From contig NZ_BCMQ01000001.1 in the NCBI RefSeq assembly GCF_001485415.1, positions 248,001-312,000 on the forward strand: DNA of 64,000 nt. The letters run 5' to 3'. Below, piece after piece: positions 26,239 through 33,888 of this stretch. Source of the DNA: Myroides odoratimimus. GTDB taxonomy: Bacteria > Bacteroidota > Bacteroidia > Flavobacteriales > Flavobacteriaceae. The notes under the pieces are model-generated. The model was not told where the DNA came from. It did not search any database and worked only from the letters and a program-made list of their open reading frames with translations. Each line of letters begins with the position of its first letter. Position 1 is the first letter of the stretch. Made by a program: the position numbers and the translations under genes.

Positions 26239-27201
26239 CTACTTTGCTTCATTAATTGTCTTGCGAACATCGGTATATTTAAAATAAATAAAAGAGCTCA
26301 CTACATTAAATTCTAATGGTTTATCCTTAGTCGGTCCTGTTCCTAAAAAAAATACATATCCTTCATAACCTTTATCTAAGGTCTTCAATGTAAATCTTTC
26401 GTAGGTTTCATCAAACACCCTTTTATAATTATTACGAATTCTACTTATCTTTTGACTAGATAGATCTTTTTTAGACAAAACTACTTTATAATTATTCTCC
26501 TTACTTTCTCTATGAGGCAATAACTCAAATACCATTTTATCATCATCTTCAGTTAATGCCCCACTTTTAAATAACTTTAAGGGAGCATAAAAAATCTTAT
26601 TATCAATAAATGGACTATGATTCAAACCATATCCGATACGTCTAAACAAATAACGATACTCACTTTTCTCTCCTAGTACCTCTATCTCAACATCTCTATT
26701 TCTTTCAAAACCAAGATAAAAATCAACGATTCTTTTTATAGAACTAACCTTACTATTTCTCTTACCGTCTTCTGGGTCAAAAGAAAGCTCATCATTATAA
26801 CCTAATCTCATTTTCCCAGTAGTTGTTCCATCACTACTATTAGTAGTAATAGAATCAGCAATGATTTCAATAGGATCTTCAGCAACATCAGATAATACTA
26901 ACTGTGATGGATAACCTACCACTTTTAATTCATTGACTGTTAACTTACGATCTTTAGCTTTACCTGTTAGTCCATATAGCAATGCTTCCTCACAATTGTC
27001 AACATGAGCTAACTTAGGATTAATACTAAAATACGGTATTTTTTTGTTCGTTAATTTGTAGCTATTAGCAACAACTTTTACTCTACATTTAGGGTCTGAG
27101 CATTGAAACGATAATTCCTCCTTAGTCCTTCCCTTCATTAACATAGGAAGTTCTTCTGCCCATACAATCTTCTGAGTATCTACTCGATAAGCTTTGTCCA
27201 T
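26239..27201 (-). CDS. Uncharacterised protein with putative zinc-binding N-terminus
   Basis: A 320-residue soluble protein. The N-terminal part contains C34-x4-C39 and H66-x3-C70 (AHVDNC after an FSINPKL stretch). This zinc-finger-like layout resembles the first domain of CoiA-like or nuclease-associated proteins. Beyond residue 90 nothing is recognisable, and no catalytic motif was found. The gene is very AT-rich like its upstream neighbour, lies 183 bases downstream of it on the same strand, and is two genes from a reverse transcriptase. Together they look like a transferred accessory block. Function unknown; the zinc site is inference. Confidence 0.65.
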   Translation of the reverse strand: MDKAYRVDTQKIVWAEELPMLMKGRTKEELSFQCSDPKCRVKVVANSYKLTNKKIPYFSINPKLAHVDNCEEALLYGLTGKAKDRKLTVNELKVVGYPSQLVLSDVAEDPIEIIADSITTNSSDGTTTGKMRLGYNDELSFDPEDGKRNSKVSSIKRIVDFYLGFERNRDVEIEVLGEKSEYRYLFRRIGYGLNHSPFIDNKIFYAPLKLFKSGALTEDDDKMVFELLPHRESKENNYKVVLSKKDLSSQKISRIRNNYKRVFDETYERFTLKTLDKGYEGYVFFLGTGPTKDKPLEFNVVSSFIYFKYTDVRKTINEAK

Positions 27202-27266
27202 ATTACAGTTTTATACATTAATAAGACAAATAATAGACAATAGGCATACCAATTATATAAAAATCA

Positions 27267-27326
27267 CATAATGTCATATTTACAAAGACAATAAATGTCG
27301 ATATAGTTAATTTTCAAGACATTATG
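27267..27326. promoter_or_regulatory. Inverted repeat upstream of the 320-aa gene, candidate operator
   Basis: CATAATGTC (27267-27275) is repeated as its complement GACATTATG (27318-27326). A further ATGTC lies between them. The site is in the 183-base gap and may bind a regulator. Confidence 0.35.
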
Positions 27327-27384
27327 TCAAAAAAAATCTTATACCTAATTATAACTGACAAAGAGCTTATGTACTTATAAGGCA

Positions 27385-28788
27385 CTACACTTCATTCTCA
27401 GGAATAACTCCATTCTCAAACAAATCAACACCATTATTAATCGCACGTATTTCTGATATTCCATCTAATCTAAAATGCCTAATTGCTCCATTTTTAAGTA
27501 AACAATTAGTCTCTAAAAGAATTACTATGTTTTTATCCTTAATAAGTTTAGATGATACTGATATACCTACTTCTCCTTTATCTTTACTAATAGTTACATT
27601 GCTATTTCCAAAAGAATTTATAAAAAATAAATTAGAACTATCTATAAATTCTTTTACTTCATTATCAGCTGCACTAATATCATCATTCAGCCACCCTAAG
27701 TTCTCAAATAAAGCTTCTTTCTTTTCATTTTCAATAACAAAAAAAATGTCCTTAATTTTAATAACTCTTTTTGTAAACCTATCCATTTTATCATTATACG
27801 AAATTTGATAATACTCATTCTCTCTAATAGGATAGCTTGTAATACCACTTAGGTAACCTTTATAAGCATAATCAGGGTAACTTGTTCCCCATAAAACACC
27901 ATCCTTAATCTCCTTAATCTTTTTATTAATCAAAATAGATTCTTTACTGTTTTTTAGAAGGCTGTAAACTAAGGCTTCATAAAAATAATGTTTATACACA
28001 ATACTTTCTATTTGTAATAGAGAATACTTCACTGATAATCCATCAGTCCCCTCTAAAACTAAAGGTTTTTTTAACTCAATTAAGTTAAATGAGTTACTTT
28101 CAATCTGTTCTTTATATTCACTCAACAAATCATTTGTAATTCCTTCTATTTTTAAGTCTATCAAATACAAATTTTCTATTCTAAATGATTCCTCAGAAAA
28201 AGTTTTACTCTGAGAGTTATACCACTTACATTTTAATTCAATTGCAGGTCCACCTGTATGACTACAAAATTTATCTTTCTCATCAATAAATTTACATCCA
28301 ATAACAGTCATTACAGGAGGTAGGAACTCTAAATGATTTGTTTCTACCAAATCACCATTCTCTTTTGTTCTATTTATTTTATGTTTGAATAGTTCTAAGT
28401 CTACTGATTTCAATACAACCTGCTTATAAATATACTTTTCTTCAATATTTTTTCTTACTTCCTCAATAGTAGTACATTCAGAACCTAACTCTTTCAAAAA
28501 GGAGCGGCTTTCTTCTTTTCTTACATAAGAATCCCCACATTTTATCAACTCTTCTGCATTCATCCTTTTTGACACATACTTTCCATCTCTCGAATTGTAA
28601 TAAATACATTCAACAAATTCTCCTGCTTTTCTACCAGTTTTAGTATTAAATTTTTCTCCTTCACCTTTCTTATTTACCACCATTATAGGAGTAGTATAAT
28701 CAGCATACATTGCTATTTTAATTTCTTGATCATTTGCAGTATATGGATGTGTCTTATAAAAAACAACATCTCCTATTTTTAATGTCAT
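27385..28788 (-). CDS. Uncharacterised 467-aa protein with two YodC-like repeats, divergent from the RT locus
   Basis: A 467-residue soluble protein. Two segments repeat: residues 34-85 (PIMVV, then VECIYYNSRDGKYVSKRM) and 158-210 (PVMTVIG, then LKCKWYNSQSKTFSEESF). The pattern PxMxV...xCxWYN...xxF resembles the small beta-barrel YodC/DUF2158 family, here duplicated inside a larger protein. The N-terminus LKIGDVVFYK also fits that family. No catalytic motif was found. The gene is strongly AT-rich. Its promoter is one half of the palindrome at 28815-28834 and the other half faces the RNA/reverse transcriptase unit, so the two are probably co-regulated. It is a candidate accessory component; the role is inference. 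Confidence 0.7.
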   Translation of the reverse strand: MTLKIGDVVFYKTHPYTANDQEIKIAMYADYTTPIMVVNKKGEGEKFNTKTGRKAGEFVECIYYNSRDGKYVSKRMNAEELIKCGDSYVRKEESRSFLKELGSECTTIEEVRKNIEEKYIYKQVVLKSVDLELFKHKINRTKENGDLVETNHLEFLPPVMTVIGCKFIDEKDKFCSHTGGPAIELKCKWYNSQSKTFSEESFRIENLYLIDLKIEGITNDLLSEYKEQIESNSFNLIELKKPLVLEGTDGLSVKYSLLQIESIVYKHYFYEALVYSLLKNSKESILINKKIKEIKDGVLWGTSYPDYAYKGYLSGITSYPIRENEYYQISYNDKMDRFTKRVIKIKDIFFVIENEKKEALFENLGWLNDDISAADNEVKEFIDSSNLFFINSFGNSNVTISKDKGEVGISVSSKLIKDKNIVILLETNCLLKNGAIRHFRLDGISEIRAINNGVDLFENGVIPENEV

Positions 28789-28814
28789 ATATTCTTATTT
28801 TCAGTTAGTAGTAC

Positions 28815-28834
28815 ACAAATATACTTATATTTGT
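28815..28834. promoter_or_regulatory. Bidirectional palindromic promoter
   Basis: A 20-bp perfect palindrome made of ACAAATATA, CT and TATATTTGT. It contains a TATATTTG -7 box on each strand. The plus-strand box (28826-28833) would start RNA near 28839, where the RNA's 12-bp stem begins. The minus-strand box (28823-28816) lies 27 bases before the 467-aa gene. Confidence 0.7.
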
Positions 28835-28838
28835 ACAG

Positions 28839-29221
28839 ACTGCGAGTAAAAGTCATATTACTGTTGTGTGGATTAAAGATATCTTGTCTACTTTATAATA
28901 AAGAGATTATAGAGGTAAAGGAATCATAAATTTATTAAGATCCAAATCTTTCTTAATATTTATTTCTCGACCTCTACAGTTGTCATTAAACAACCAGGAG
29001 AGTAGAGAAGATATTATAAATGATATTGCTTCTAATAAACTATTTGTATCTAATGTAAATACAGTTGATAATATAAATTCCATAACTATTAATTTAGGGG
29101 TTAATAAACTATTAATTAATTTTGATACAAAGATAATCGTCAGTCCAATGACTCAGTTACTGGGTACTGATCCAACCTTAAGGTGTATGTAATATAAAAG
29201 ACGTTATTGTTTACTCGCAGT
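28839..29221 (+). ncRNA. Structured RNA upstream of the reverse transcriptase
   Basis: The ends pair perfectly over 12 bp: ACTGCGAGTAAA (28839-28850) with TTTACTCGCAGT (29210-29221). Inside are a stem TAGAGGT/ACCTCTA (28910-28916 with 28970-28976) capped by an AT-rich hairpin around 28926-28963, a hairpin CTCTAC/GTAGAG (28972-28977 with 29002-29007) that encloses GTTGT/ACAAC, a TCAGT/ACTGA hairpin near 29153-29170, and ACCTTAAGGT. The 5' end coincides with the start expected from the -7 box. The 3' end is 15 bases before the RT ATG. Layout matches the template RNAs of DRT2/DRT9-type systems; that role is inferred. Confidence 0.65.
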
Positions 29222-29236
29222 TATTTTTTGATTAAT

Positions 29237-30868
29237 ATGGAAAAACCTATTTGGCTAAAAGAAAAAGGCTACTTACATTTATCTCCATCTTTACAAATAG
29301 GTAAAGATTACAAGCGAATTGTACAAATAATTCAAAATCCTCATTTCATTAGTACTTATGCTTTTTACCCCCTTATACATACTAATATTAGTGATAGAAA
29401 ATATAAAAAAGGAAATAGTACAAAGCACACTACTGATGATAGGAGTCACACTCACTATGATATAAAGACTAAAGAACCTATACGCAATGCTAAAGTGCGC
29501 CCACTACATTATGCAAGTCACTTTGACTCATTAGTCTATAGTTATTACGCTTATCTATTGAATCAAAAATATATTGCAAAACTTGAAGAAGAACCTTTAC
29601 TTAATCAAGCAATTACTGCCTATCGAAAAATATTAATTAGTAAAGAAAATTCTAGTGGCAAAAGTAATATCCACTTTGCGAAAGAGTGTTTTGACGAGAT
29701 TAAGCATAGGGCGCTTGACTCAGAAGAAGTAATGGTACTAGCTTTTGACCTTAAAAGTTTCTTTTCAACACTAGATCACAAATATCTTAAAGAACGATGG
29801 GCATGGCTAATAAATGAACCAGTGCTTCCAAAAGATCATTACAATGTCTTTAAATCCTGTACTAACTTTAGTTATGTATTACTAGATAACTTACGATTAA
29901 CTAAAACTAAAAAGGGAGGTAAAAAAAGAGGCTTTGATGAATCTAAGCTCTCAGACATACGCAAGAAGAAAGGTTACCGCTCTTTCTTCTATGACAATGT
30001 AGATTTTAGAAATCACATAAAAGAAGGTAAACTACCTGTCTTTAAGAATCACTTTTATCGAGAACTTAACAATGGTAAGAAGGTACAAATGGGAATACCA
30101 CAAGGTCTTCCTATTAGTGCAACTCTTGCTAATCTCTACTTATATGAATTTGATTTAACAATTATAAATAATATCGTGAAACAACAAGGAGGATTCTATA
30201 GAAGGTATTCTGACGATATACTTATTATGTGCAAACCAAGTCAAGAAAAGCAGATTGAAGAATCTGTCCTTAACTTAATTAAAAGTTATCATATTCGTAT
30301 TAGTGAAGAAAAGACAGAGAAATTCCTATTCAAAAAAGTAATCTTTAATAAGAATAAAGACACTCGTCTTGAATGTTTTAAAATAAAAAATATTGGTGAT
30401 ACGAATAAACTTGTACCTTCACATTTAACTTATTTAGGGTTCGAATTTAGAGGATATAATGTATGTATTAAATCTCCTAACTTATCTAAATATTACAGAA
30501 AAATCGTATCTACAATAAAAAGAAGAAGTAAAAGAACTTTAAGACTATTAGAAGAAAATTCAAATATTAAAACAACGTTATACCTAAATCAACTTAAAAA
30601 AGTCTACAATGTACCTATAAAACGACCTGATACTGAATTACAAGAGTTACGCACTTTAAAACGTAAACGTTATAGGCTAGTGAAACATATAGATGGATTC
30701 TTTCACTTTGAACATTTCGAAGTAAAAAATAAGAAACAGGCAAACTACTATAGCTACATTTTACGATGTAGTTCAACCTTTGGCACAAATAGCTTTAAAA
30801 GACAAGTACGCAAGAGAAAACACATAGCTTATACAGCTATAACAAAACACTTTACTTCTAATTTATAG
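29237..30868 (+). CDS. Reverse transcriptase of the UG/DRT (defence-associated) class
   Basis: A 543-residue reverse transcriptase. Motif A is LAFDLKSFFSTLDH (D171), motif B is QGLPISATLANLYL, and motif C is YSDD with D326 and D327. The N-terminal ~150 residues (KGYLHLSP, RKYKKG, HYDIKT, RPLHYASHFDSLVYSYYAYLL) match what I recall of stand-alone 'unknown group' RTs such as DRT2. No group II intron maturase domain and no retron msr/msd layout were seen. The C-terminal ~150 residues are basic and may bind the RNA. ATG 29237 is preferred; a TTG start at 29207 would fall inside the RNA's closing stem. It probably copies the upstream RNA into cDNA; an anti-phage role is inference. Confidence 0.85.
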   Translation: MEKPIWLKEKGYLHLSPSLQIGKDYKRIVQIIQNPHFISTYAFYPLIHTNISDRKYKKGNSTKHTTDDRSHTHYDIKTKEPIRNAKVRPLHYASHFDSLVYSYYAYLLNQKYIAKLEEEPLLNQAITAYRKILISKENSSGKSNIHFAKECFDEIKHRALDSEEVMVLAFDLKSFFSTLDHKYLKERWAWLINEPVLPKDHYNVFKSCTNFSYVLLDNLRLTKTKKGGKKRGFDESKLSDIRKKKGYRSFFYDNVDFRNHIKEGKLPVFKNHFYRELNNGKKVQMGIPQGLPISATLANLYLYEFDLTIINNIVKQQGGFYRRYSDDILIMCKPSQEKQIEESVLNLIKSYHIRISEEKTEKFLFKKVIFNKNKDTRLECFKIKNIGDTNKLVPSHLTYLGFEFRGYNVCIKSPNLSKYYRKIVSTIKRRSKRTLRLLEENSNIKTTLYLNQLKKVYNVPIKRPDTELQELRTLKRKRYRLVKHIDGFFHFEHFEVKNKKQANYYSYILRCSSTFGTNSFKRQVRKRKHIAYTAITKHFTSNL

Positions 30869-30899
30869 AAATAAAGTGTTTTTACGTAAGCAACTTTAA

Positions 30900-31230
30900 C
30901 TATTGCTCCTTTAGCTCTACTTTATACTTACCACCCATCTTTGATGATTCTCCAGTAATTATTAAAGTGTTATTTTCAAATTTATACTCTTGATAATCTG
31001 TATCAAAATCTAAATGAAAGTTATCAGGATGTATTATGTTTCCCTCTTCTAACGCAACTTTACCATACCCCATAGTATCTCTTCTAAATGTACAAGGAAG
31101 TACTTCTTGTTCTACTTTATTGTTATAATAGTAAGTTACTAATAATGCTTCGCAATAAATACTACTATTCCCTCTTTCTACTTTTTGTTTTTAAACAATT
31201 TACAAAGTCATAAAATGCAGATAAACTCAT
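30900..31230 (-). pseudogene. Frameshifted small gene downstream of the RT
   Basis: From ATG 31230 the minus strand reads MSLSAFYDFVNCLKTKSRKR then stops. One base of shift restores a long frame, SSIYCEALLVTYYYNNK... to ...GKYKVELKEQ and TAG at 30900. Joined they give about 109 residues with no family I recognise. The total of 331 bases is one more than a multiple of three, so a single indel near 31165-31185 explains it. It is either a real pseudogene or an assembly error. It converges on the RT gene from 31 bases away. Confidence 0.55.
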
Positions 31231-31432
31231 AATTAAAAATTTTAAACTTACATACAATAATAACCACTTTTTACACATAACCTTTACGGTATTCCGTAAT
31301 CACCTCATTTTATTTAGGGAAGGTACATATCTGAAAGTCAAAAATGTATTAGTTACTAATATTCAACTGACTAAAAAGAAAAATCTATAAGAAATAAATC
31401 ATCCATAAGCAGTGTTCACTCTACAATACGAG

Positions 31433-31513
31433 TGAGACCTTTCCTATCGTCAAGGTGACATATGGTATAGATAAAGAAAGGTGTCAACGCACTACAGTAG
31501 ACGCAAAATATTG
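31433..31513. repeat. Intergenic repeat B, copy 1
   Basis: TGAGACCTTTCCTATCGTCA...GATAAAGAAAG.TGTCAACGCA...GTAGAC.CAAAATATTG is shared with 31598-31679 (about 85 percent by eye). A shorter inverted piece is at 38553-38583. Confidence 0.75.
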
Positions 31514-31597
31514 TGTCTCTACATACCTATAGGATGAAATAATAAATGCCATAGGCACACACTCCTAATTCTTAATTTTTAATTCCTAATTATAATA

Positions 31598-31679
31598 TGA
31601 GACCTTTCCTATCGTCAAGATGACATACTACATGGATAAAGAAAGATGTCAACGCATTGCGGTAGACACAAAATATTGC
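31598..31679. repeat. Intergenic repeat B, copy 2
   Basis: Direct copy of 31433-31513, 165 bases downstream. The 31231-31919 region has no gene and is built from repeats B and E. Confidence 0.75.
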
Positions 31680-31724
31680 AAGGCATATCAATGAGGAATA
31701 AACAATATCTGTCTATCACATGTA

Positions 31725-31962
31725 GGCATACATTATGTGACACGGATGATAATCCGTCTCTACTTTGATATACAAGACGTACATTATTCCTCATTATTCA
31801 TTGTCAATTATTCATCACGTATAGTTTCAGGGTCTAACGCATGTGGCATACATTATGTGACACGGATGATGATCCGTCTCTACCTTTATATACAAGACGT
31901 ACATTATTCCTCATTAAAACTAATTTCCCTTCATCACGTATAGCTTTACGGTGTATTGCATG
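31725..31962. repeat. Two-copy tandem repeat E (120-bp unit)
   Basis: 31725-31844 is repeated at 31845-31962. Both units begin GGCATACATTATGTGACACGG and carry an ACGGAT/ATCCGT hairpin. Unit 2 runs into the last 14 codons of the minus-strand gene, and unit 1 holds a decayed copy of those codons. The duplication therefore involved a gene end. Confidence 0.8.
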
Positions 31963-32357
31963 GGTATTTTCTTACCTTTTAGAGAGGCAGGTTCCCAGGC
32001 GTTCATGGTTACTTTATCGATTAGTTGGATAAGGTGGACTTCCATCTCCTTGTCGAAGTCACTGCGCACTACCTCGATATAAGATGCAGTACCGTCAGGC
32101 TCTATCATAAAGTCAAAAATAACTGAGCGATCATAATCCACAGAATTAGTAGGAAATTTCTCCTTAAAGGCTTTGGTCAGATTGCGAGATAGCTGCTCGA
32201 TACTGATGCGAGAGCGCACAGGAGTAGCCTCCTTACTATAGCTCTTGGTAGTCTGATCGCGGTTAGGAGGAGTGTTATCCTTCTTCACTTGAGCGGTGAT
32301 ATCAGTAGTAGTCAGTAGTGTAAGCACAGTAGATACTAGTAGTATTTTCTTTTTCAT
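31920..32357 (-). CDS. Secreted TonB_C-domain protein
   Basis: A 145-residue protein with a signal peptide (cut near ITAQ, residue 23) and a TonB C-terminal-like domain. The domain reads VIFDFMIEPDGTASYIEVVR, then WEPASLKGKKIPMQYTVKLY. It lacks the N-terminal transmembrane helix and proline-rich spacer of a true TonB, so it cannot transduce energy alone. It resembles the TonB_C proteins at 44-48 kb in this window. ATG 32357 is chosen; a TTG two codons earlier is less likely. Its 3' end is part of repeat E. Confidence 0.75.
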   Translation of the reverse strand: MKKKILLVSTVLTLLTTTDITAQVKKDNTPPNRDQTTKSYSKEATPVRSRISIEQLSRNLTKAFKEKFPTNSVDYDRSVIFDFMIEPDGTASYIEVVRSDFDKEMEVHLIQLIDKVTMNAWEPASLKGKKIPMQYTVKLYVMKGN

Positions 32358-32552
32358 AAACAATTTGTTTCGTGCGATTTAGCGCTGTGTTTTTATTTCT
32401 TTTTAGCAATACCTAATTAACTGTGATATCCCCTATTTATTATATCGTAGTTCAACATTCTCAGTATGTACTCTTAAATTAATAAGACTAACACATATAT
32501 ATATTCGCGATATAGCCTATCTTTAGCTTTACATATATAATCAAACGCAACT

Positions 32553-32939
32553 ATGAATAGATTTATCCTACTTATCGCTACACTATTCTGTACAATATCT
32601 TATGGGCAGACGGTCAGTGACACGCCTCTATCGGAGATCACGGCTACTTATCTAGAGGTAACCGTAACTGTACCTACCCTATCAAGTAAGCATTATGCCA
32701 ATATAAACTACGGGCAAAAGGCAAAAAATAAGCAACTCAAAAATGATGATGGTACACCCATGATTTTTAATTCAGATATCGATATCATGAACTATCTAGA
32801 TGGCAAAGGGTATGAATTGATTCACATCAACACGCTCGTTGTCGACGGAGCTAATCATCTCTACTATTTATTTAGAAAGAAGAAGTCCACTGTGTGTACA
32901 TGTACCTCATCTACTCCTATGATGCCAACATTGGGATAG
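32553..32939 (+). CDS. Secreted protein of unknown function
   Basis: A 128-residue protein with a signal peptide (residues 1-18, ending SYGQ). The mature part has one predicted alpha/beta segment (YANINYGQKAKNKQLKNDDG, IDIMNYLDGKGYELIH, VVDGANHLYYLFRKK) and a Cys/Thr/Ser tail (STVCTCTSSTPMM). The segment DxxxMxYLxxxGYEL resembles small secreted Bacteroidota proteins of unknown role. No named domain is recognised. Neighbours are the TonB_C protein (divergent) and repeat C, neither of which suggests a function. Confidence 0.6.
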   Translation: MNRFILLIATLFCTISYGQTVSDTPLSEITATYLEVTVTVPTLSSKHYANINYGQKAKNKQLKNDDGTPMIFNSDIDIMNYLDGKGYELIHINTLVVDGANHLYYLFRKKKSTVCTCTSSTPMMPTLG

Positions 32940-33012
32940 CCTAATCCTTCCTGATTCTCATCTCCTCTATCTCTAGGTGGAGCGATGCGCTATGCCTATA
33001 AATGAACAGATA

Positions 33013-33198
33013 TGGAGATAATGACTCTAAAATCCCTTTTTGACTCAGTATGCCTGACTGAAACTAAAACAACACACTGATAATCAAACTACAACAAGAT
33101 TTCATTTTTATCTCGTTCGGAAACTATTCGGAGAGTAGCAGTGATTACTTGGATTAGAAGGTGTTTTACCGAACTATGGTCATTCTCTATCCGAACCA
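33013..33198. repeat. Dispersed intergenic repeat C, copy 2
   Basis: Collinear with 294-480 (TGGAG.TAATGACTC, TTCGGAAA..ATTCGG, TTTTACCGAA, CTCTATCCGAA). It fills most of the 32940-33295 gap. Confidence 0.6.
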
Positions 33199-33295
33199 TC
33201 TCCTTACTTCATCAATAGTTGATCTGAACTATCTCTACCTCATCGCACAAAAAAATAGCGATATAGGCTTTCTTCTACATCGCTATAGCCGTCTC

Positions 33296-33502
33296 TTAGT
33301 ATCTACTGATCGCCTCTAGCACCTCTTGTTCATCTAGATTTGTATACTCACAGAACTCCGTGTAGCTGACATAAGCTTCCTTAGGTTTGCGGTAGACTGT
33401 CTTGATCTTTCGCAACAGTCTTAGCGACGTAGAATAACTCTTACCCGTGATAAGCATGACATCTTTTGGGTAAATACAAAATCTCGTTGGTTTTCTTCTC
33501 AT
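33296..33502 (-). CDS. Small helical (HTH-like) protein
   Basis: A 68-residue basic protein starting MRRKPTRFCIYPKDVMLITG. The pattern KSYSTSLRLLRKIKTVYRK followed by YVSYTEFCEYTNLDEQEVLE looks like a short DNA-binding helical domain. Similar small proteins occur in Bacteroidota near replication or mobile modules. It lies upstream and divergent from a replication-initiator-like gene. I cannot assign a family; a DNA-binding role is inference. Confidence 0.6.
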   Translation of the reverse strand: MRRKPTRFCIYPKDVMLITGKSYSTSLRLLRKIKTVYRKPKEAYVSYTEFCEYTNLDEQEVLEAISRY

Positions 33503-33888
33503 AACATTTTACTTTTTTGATGGGTTTATAATCAGGGCACAAGATAGCATAAGCGGTCAAAAAAAGCAGATGAGTCCATCTCTAGTCCAATTATTGAACC
33601 ATGTAATCAAACAAGAACAATGTTTCGAATACAAATGCACTTCTCTCGCTTTTGGCAATATTTGAATAGTTACATTAATCTGGTTTAAAAACGGTATTTA
33701 TCCTTTTATTTCTTCTAGTAAAACAAGCCTTATAGCTGATTAAATAAGGTATTATAACCATTTATAAACTACCTAAAACCAAAACCTCCTATAATCGAAA
33801 CTTTGTTTATAAATTGTATTTTTAAATGGAATCTCTTTTTTAAATTTGATACTATTCTAAAGCTATTTATCAACTTAAAAAAGACAAT
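33503..33888. other. Intergenic region upstream of the replication-like module
   Basis: AT-rich, with no gene, no iteron array and no strong hairpin. It is the natural place for a module promoter, but no clear TAnnTTTG box was found. Confidence 0.4.

Noticed and set aside
28980..29192. 70-aa frame from TTG 28980 as an ordinary small gene
   Set aside because: It has no ATG, no promoter of its own and lies within the structured RNA. It is reported instead as a possible neo-like frame.
29237..30868. RT as part of a group II intron or retron
   Set aside because: No maturase/endonuclease domain and no intron RNA domains V/VI are visible. No msr/msd hairpin layout fits; the protein is also longer than retron RTs.
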